From Pseudomonadota bacterium (GTDB taxonomy: Bacteria > Pseudomonadota > Gammaproteobacteria > Steroidobacterales > Steroidobacteraceae): a stretch of 40,464 nt of DNA. Below, piece by piece: positions 36,499-40,464 of the stretch (its first letter is position 1; each line of letters starts with the position of its first letter). A program made the position numbers and the translations under genes. The DNA lies in the NCBI GenBank assembly GCA_021790795.1, contig JAJYFU010000015.1:1-40464 (forward strand), read 5' to 3'. The notes beneath the pieces are model-generated. The model was not told the origin of the DNA and ran no database searches. It saw nothing but the letters and a program-made list of their open reading frames with translations.

Positions 36499-38415
36499 AT
36501 GGCGAAAGAGCACTTTCCGATTGATCTCAAGCAGTTGCGGCCGCTGAAGCTCGATCCGAGACTGGGCGCGCTGACCGATGCGCAAAAGGCGGATCTCCGC
36601 CACAACATCCAGCTGTGCCGCAACGCAATCGTTTTCTTCACGGCACTGGCGGGCGCCAAGGGCCTGTCGGGACACACTGGCGGCGCGTACGACACGGTGC
36701 CGGAAGTGATGATCATTCGGGGGTTCATCGCCAACGGCGCACCCATCGTGCCCGTCTTCTATGACGAGGCCGGCCACCGGGTCGCCACGCAGTACCTGCT
36801 CGCCGTCCTCGAGGGCGCCATGCCGGCCGAGCGTCTGCTGCATTACCGCGAATTCGACAGCGGCCTGCCGGGACACCCCGAGAAGCAGCTGACCCCGGGC
36901 GTGCACTTCAGCTCGGGCCGGCTCGGCCACCTGTGGGCGTTCTGCAATGGCGTCGCCATGGCGAATCCCGACAAAGCCGTGGTCCTGCTGGGCTCCGACG
37001 GAAGCCAGATGGAAGGCGACGACGCGGAAGCGGCGCGGCTGGCGGTTGCACACCAGCTCAACATCAAGGTCCTGGTGGACGACAACAACGTCACGATCGC
37101 CGGGCACCCCCAGGATTACATGCCCGGCTATGATCTCAGCCGCACCCTGGCCGGCTATGGGCTGACGCTCGCGACCACCCTGGGCGAGGATCTCGACGCG
37201 CTGTACACGGATCTCGCTCGGGCATTCTCCGACACGCGGCCGCAGGCCGTCGTGATCAAGCGCCTCATGGCGCCGGGCATCCCCGGGGCCGAAGGCAGCC
37301 CCAGCGCGCACGAGGTGCTCAAAGCCGAGACCGCGATCCGTTATCTCGAGACGCAGGGCGGCCAGGAGGAGGCGATCGCCCTGCTCAAGGCGGCGCAGCC
37401 CGAGAAATGTCCGCTCAGCTACCGCGGCTCGGCCGGCGTGGGCAAGAACCGTGACGATTTCGGCAAGATCCTCAACGGGATCCTCGATGAGATGAGCCCC
37501 GCGCAGCGCATCGCCAGCGTCCGCGTGTTCGACAACGACCTCGAAGGCTCCTGCGGGCTGCATCACGTTCGCAAACAGCATCCCGAGGTGCTCGTCCGCG
37601 GCGGCATCATGGAGCGCGGCAATTACTCGGCCGCGGCGGGCTTCGGCTCCCAACCCGGCAAGCAGGGCATCTTCGCCACCTTCAGCGCCTTTCTGGAGAT
37701 GTGCGTGAGCGAGATCACGATGGCGCGCTTGAACTTCGCCAACGTCCTCGCCCACTTCAGCCACAGCGGCGTCGACGACATGGCGGACAACACCTGCCAT
37801 TTCGGCATCAACAGCATGTTCGCCGACGGCGGTGTGGCGCCGGTGCACGGCGAGGATACGACACGGCTGTACTTTCCGGCCGACCGCCATCAGTTCGCCG
37901 CGTGCGTCAAGCGCATCTTCAACGACCCCGGGCTGCGGTTCCTCTTCACCACCCGCTCGCCCGTACCCGACATCCTGGATGCGGACGGAAAGCCGCTCTA
38001 TGAAGGCAAACCGTTCGAGCCCGGCAAGGATTCCATCGTGCGCGCCGCGCCGGCCGGCGCCGGCTACATCGTCGCCGTCGGGGAGACCGTGTACCGGGCT
38101 CTCGACGCGCTCATCACGCTGGCGGAACAGGGCATCAATGTGGGGCTCGTCAACAAGTCGACGCTCAACGTCGTCGACCGGGACATGATGGCTCGGCTGG
38201 CGCAGGCTCCCTTCGTGCTCGTCACCGAGGGGTGGAACGTGCGCACGGGGCTCGGCAGCCGCTTTGGAAGCGAGTTGCTGCGCGCGGGATTCAAAGGACG
38301 CTACGACCACCTCGGCACGCATCGCGAAGGCTGCGGCGGACTGTGGCAGCAAATGGGACATCAAGGCCTCGACCCGGCCGGAATCGCCCACGCGGTGAAA
38401 GCGCTGGTCGATTGA
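36499..38415 (+). CDS. Transketolase-family thiamine-diphosphate enzyme, substrate uncertain
   Basis: A 638-residue enzyme with the three-part transketolase layout. In the ThDP-binding N-terminal domain, GHTGG (residues 58-62) and GSDGSQMEGDD (165-175) with DDNN (194-197) give the GDG...NN cofactor motif. The middle pyrimidine-binding part contains FDNDLEGSCGLHHV and GGIMERGNYSAAAGFGS, and a C-terminal transketolase domain follows with VNKSTLNVVDRDM. The ordinary transketolase phosphate-binding pattern is not obvious, so the substrate may differ from sugar phosphates of the pentose pathway. GGAGG stands 11 bases before the ATG. No other carbon-metabolism genes lie near; it appears to be a single-gene unit. 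Confidence 0.8.
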   Translation: MAKEHFPIDLKQLRPLKLDPRLGALTDAQKADLRHNIQLCRNAIVFFTALAGAKGLSGHTGGAYDTVPEVMIIRGFIANGAPIVPVFYDEAGHRVATQYLLAVLEGAMPAERLLHYREFDSGLPGHPEKQLTPGVHFSSGRLGHLWAFCNGVAMANPDKAVVLLGSDGSQMEGDDAEAARLAVAHQLNIKVLVDDNNVTIAGHPQDYMPGYDLSRTLAGYGLTLATTLGEDLDALYTDLARAFSDTRPQAVVIKRLMAPGIPGAEGSPSAHEVLKAETAIRYLETQGGQEEAIALLKAAQPEKCPLSYRGSAGVGKNRDDFGKILNGILDEMSPAQRIASVRVFDNDLEGSCGLHHVRKQHPEVLVRGGIMERGNYSAAAGFGSQPGKQGIFATFSAFLEMCVSEITMARLNFANVLAHFSHSGVDDMADNTCHFGINSMFADGGVAPVHGEDTTRLYFPADRHQFAACVKRIFNDPGLRFLFTTRSPVPDILDADGKPLYEGKPFEPGKDSIVRAAPAGAGYIVAVGETVYRALDALITLAEQGINVGLVNKSTLNVVDRDMMARLAQAPFVLVTEGWNVRTGLGSRFGSELLRAGFKGRYDHLGTHREGCGGLWQQMGHQGLDPAGIAHAVKALVD

Positions 38416-38425
38416 TCCGCCCCTC

Positions 38426-38446
38426 GCCCGGGGAAGCTCCTCGGGC
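38426..38446 (+). terminator. Hairpin between convergent transketolase-family and chemoreceptor genes
   Basis: A 9-bp stem with one G-T wobble (GCCCGGGGA / TCCTCGGGC) and a 3-base loop sits 10 bases after the transketolase-family stop, in the 58-base convergent gap. There is no following T tract on either strand, so it is at best a non-canonical terminator. It pairs better as plus-strand RNA. Confidence 0.45.
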
Positions 38447-38473
38447 AGGTGAGGACCGGCCGCGTCGGTGGGC

Positions 38474-40084
38474 TCAACGCCCCCCGCTGGCGACTTCGGC
38501 GACCGGACGGGCGCGGACTCGGCGCGCATCATCGGAGGCCGCCGCGACCCTTGCGGTCCGGTAACGGCCGATCAGCCTCATCAGGCTGGTCGCCTGCTCG
38601 TTGAGCGCCTGGGCCGCTCCGGCGGCCTGCTCGACCATCGCCGCGTTCTGTTGCGTCATTGCATCCATCGACGTCACGGCTCGGTTCACCTGCTCGATGC
38701 CCGAGGCCTGCGCGCTGCTCGACTCGGCGATGTCGGCCATGACGTCCGTCACTTTCTTGACCCGCGTCACGATCTCCCCGAGCACCGCGCCGGACTCGTC
38801 GACCAGCTTGGTGCCCTCGCTCACTTTGTCCACCGAATCGTGGATCAGCGTCTTGATCTGCTTGGCCGCCTCGGCGCTGCGCGAGGCGAGATTGCGCACC
38901 TCGGAAGCCACGACCGCGAACCCCTTGCCCTGCTCGCCGGCCCGCGCCGCCTCGACCGCCGCGTTCAGCGCCAGAAGGTTGGTCTGGAACGCGATCGCAT
39001 CGATCACGCCGATGATGTCGGCAATCTTGCGGCTCGCGGCGCTGATCTCGCCCATCGCACCGACGGCGGCCCCGACCACGTTGCCGCCGCGCTCGGCCTG
39101 CTCGCGCGCCGCCCGCGCCAGCTGCTTGGCCTGCGCCGCGTTCGCCGCGTTGTCTTTCACCATCGTGGTCATATGCTCCATTGACGACGCCGTCTCCTCG
39201 AGACTCGCAGCCTGCTCCTCCGTACGCCTGTTCAAATCGAGATTGCCGCGCGAGATCTCCTCCGCACCGAGTTGCACCGCACGGGAAGTGGTCGCCAGGC
39301 TGGCGACCACTTCCATCATGGCCGAGATCATCGAATTGACCGAACCGGCCAATGCCTTGAAATCACCTGACTTGTCGTCGACGTTCATGCGCGACGTCAG
39401 ATCGCCGTCAACGGCCCGGCTGACTGCCGCGACCGTCTCCACCACCGTCCGCGCTACGTTATCGATCAGCTCGTTGACGCTTTGTGCCAGCAGCAGAAGA
39501 TTGCCGCTCTTGCCTTGCGTCGACATGCGCCGGTCGCTCGCCCCGGCGAGCACCGCCTGAATGACCTCTCGCGTCTCCTGCACCGCGCGATCCAGATCAC
39601 GCGTCTCGACGACCCGCTGTGTGACATCGCGGCCGATGCCCACCAGGCCGGTCACTGTTCCAGTTGCATCCCGCAGCGGCACCTTGGTCGTTTCCAGGTG
39701 CATCAGATGGCCGGCCGGATCCCGGCACTCCTCCTCGCGCGCCGACAGCGGGGTGCCGCAGCGGATCACCGCCTGCTCGTCCTCGTGGTAGCGGGCGGCC
39801 AGCTCCGCGGAATGGAAGTCGAAATCGTTCTTGCCCAACAGCTCCCCGGGCGTCTTCGCCCCCATGACGCGCGCGACCGCGACGTTGGCCAGGACGAAGC
39901 GTCCGTCGACATCCTTGACGTAGAGCAGGTCGGGAAGATGATCAATGAGAGTCCGCAGCATCGCGCGCTCGCGGGCCGCACCGCGTCCCTCGGCGACCCA
40001 CCCTCTGCAGACAAGCCGGTACCCCGCGGCACCGCAGCCGGCCGCAAACACGATGCTGATTGCGTTGAAGAGATAGTCGATCAT
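38474..40084 (-). CDS. Methyl-accepting chemotaxis protein with a PAS sensor domain
   Basis: A 536-residue receptor-like protein. One N-terminal membrane helix (about residues 4-26) is followed directly by a PAS domain (about 38-158, with [26 protein letters not shown]), a HAMP-like linker and a cytoplasmic MCP signalling domain with the hairpin tip [27 protein letters not shown]. There is no periplasmic sensor domain, so input should be cytoplasmic, possibly redox or a small ligand. No CheR-binding pentapeptide ends the protein. No che genes are nearby, so it is an orphan receptor here. Confidence 0.93.
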   Translation of the reverse strand: MIDYLFNAISIVFAAGCGAAGYRLVCRGWVAEGRGAARERAMLRTLIDHLPDLLYVKDVDGRFVLANVAVARVMGAKTPGELLGKNDFDFHSAELAARYHEDEQAVIRCGTPLSAREEECRDPAGHLMHLETTKVPLRDATGTVTGLVGIGRDVTQRVVETRDLDRAVQETREVIQAVLAGASDRRMSTQGKSGNLLLLAQSVNELIDNVARTVVETVAAVSRAVDGDLTSRMNVDDKSGDFKALAGSVNSMISAMMEVVASLATTSRAVQLGAEEISRGNLDLNRRTEEQAASLEETASSMEHMTTMVKDNAANAAQAKQLARAAREQAERGGNVVGAAVGAMGEISAASRKIADIIGVIDAIAFQTNLLALNAAVEAARAGEQGKGFAVVASEVRNLASRSAEAAKQIKTLIHDSVDKVSEGTKLVDESGAVLGEIVTRVKKVTDVMADIAESSSAQASGIEQVNRAVTSMDAMTQQNAAMVEQAAGAAQALNEQATSLMRLIGRYRTARVAAASDDARRVRARPVAEVASGGR

Positions 40085-40413
40085 CCAAAGTCCCCGACAT
40101 CTCGGGCAAGCGCCAGGATTCCCGATCTGTTACCGCTACACCGAGACACCCATCACGACCCGCGGCGCGCCGACTGTGACGTCTGTCTAAGACCGGACCG
40201 ATGCGAGCCGGTAGCTCACCGCCGGTCGGGACCCGGCCGCCCCGTGCGGCACGGATCGAGCCTCCCGCGACGCTGCGCGCAACGGCGGCCCAGGTGCGCG
40301 CGGGGCGCCTCGGTGCGGGCGAGCCGCGATTGACTCGCACCCGTCGCGATGCCAATCTGATCCGCCGCGGCGCCGCTTCCCGGCGCTCCATCCAGCCACG
40401 ATCGACAGCGCAC
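40085..40413. other. Region upstream of the chemoreceptor with no supported gene
   Basis: About 330 bases of GC-rich sequence. Short open frames exist on both strands, but none has family-like sequence or a convincing ribosome binding site. It should contain the promoter of the minus-strand chemoreceptor, which I could not place. Confidence 0.5.
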
Positions 40414-40464
40414 ATGACTGACTGCGACAGCGTCGCGCCCGCCGCGAGTCCCGCCGAGGATGTC
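40414..40464 (+). CDS. Possible start of a gene cut by the window edge
   Basis: An ATG at 40414 opens a frame of 17 codons (MTDCDSVAPAASPAEDV) that runs off the window. No ribosome binding site is clear and no family can be named. It is listed only because it is open to the edge and oriented out of an otherwise empty stretch. Confidence 0.2.
   Translation, partial: MTDCDSVAPAASPAEDV

Noticed and set aside
36259-38532. 757-codon open frame on the minus strand
   Set aside because: It is antisense to the transketolase-family gene, with no recognisable domain.

Overview
This is a GC-rich chromosomal segment from a gammaproteobacterium. The best evidence is gene order: queG // nnr-tsaE-amidase-mutL-miaA-hfq-hflX-purA and pcnB-folK-panB-panC are gammaproteobacterial arrangements, and Hfq is nearly identical in its core to the E. 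coli protein. The species cannot be named from the sequence. I saw no CRISPR array, insertion sequence or phage gene.

Positions 1-14479 hold a divergent hopanoid cluster. Reading left from about 7.8 kb are idi, hpnH, ispA, a single-enzyme type squalene synthase, shc, hpnG and hpnA. Reading right are hpnI, hpnJ, hpnK, hpnL, a predicted diiron ferritin-like protein and an M48 (Ste24-type) membrane protease. The genes cover isopentenyl diphosphate isomerisation, farnesyl diphosphate, squalene, hopene, adenosylhopane, removal of adenine, and head-group glycosylation, deacetylation and cyclitol-ether formation. The diiron protein is tightly linked and has no function I can assign; it is the best candidate here for an undescribed step.

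Positions 14489-25306 hold a small secreted four-cysteine protein of unknown function, then the core block purA, hflX, hfq, miaA, mutL, AMIN-domain amidase, tsaE and nnr on the minus strand, with queG divergent. The hflK/hflC pair that usually lies between hflX and purA is absent. MutL carries the endonuclease motif found in lineages without MutH. TsaE seems to start at a CTG codon.

Positions 25303-29855 hold panC, panB, a deoxynucleoside kinase, folK and pcnB (minus strand). A tRNA-Glu(CUC) gene lies divergent to pcnB, behind a clear sigma70 promoter that overlaps the pcnB upstream region. PcnB has a long acidic insertion.

Positions 29856-40464 hold a 480-nt leader without a supported gene, the tamA-tamB outer-membrane assembly pair, a transketolase-family enzyme of uncertain substrate, and a convergent PAS-domain methyl-accepting protein. 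The last 380 bases hold no firm gene.

The whole window is a lipid- and envelope-oriented core region: hopanoid synthesis, peptidoglycan splitting and outer-membrane assembly mixed with housekeeping genes.
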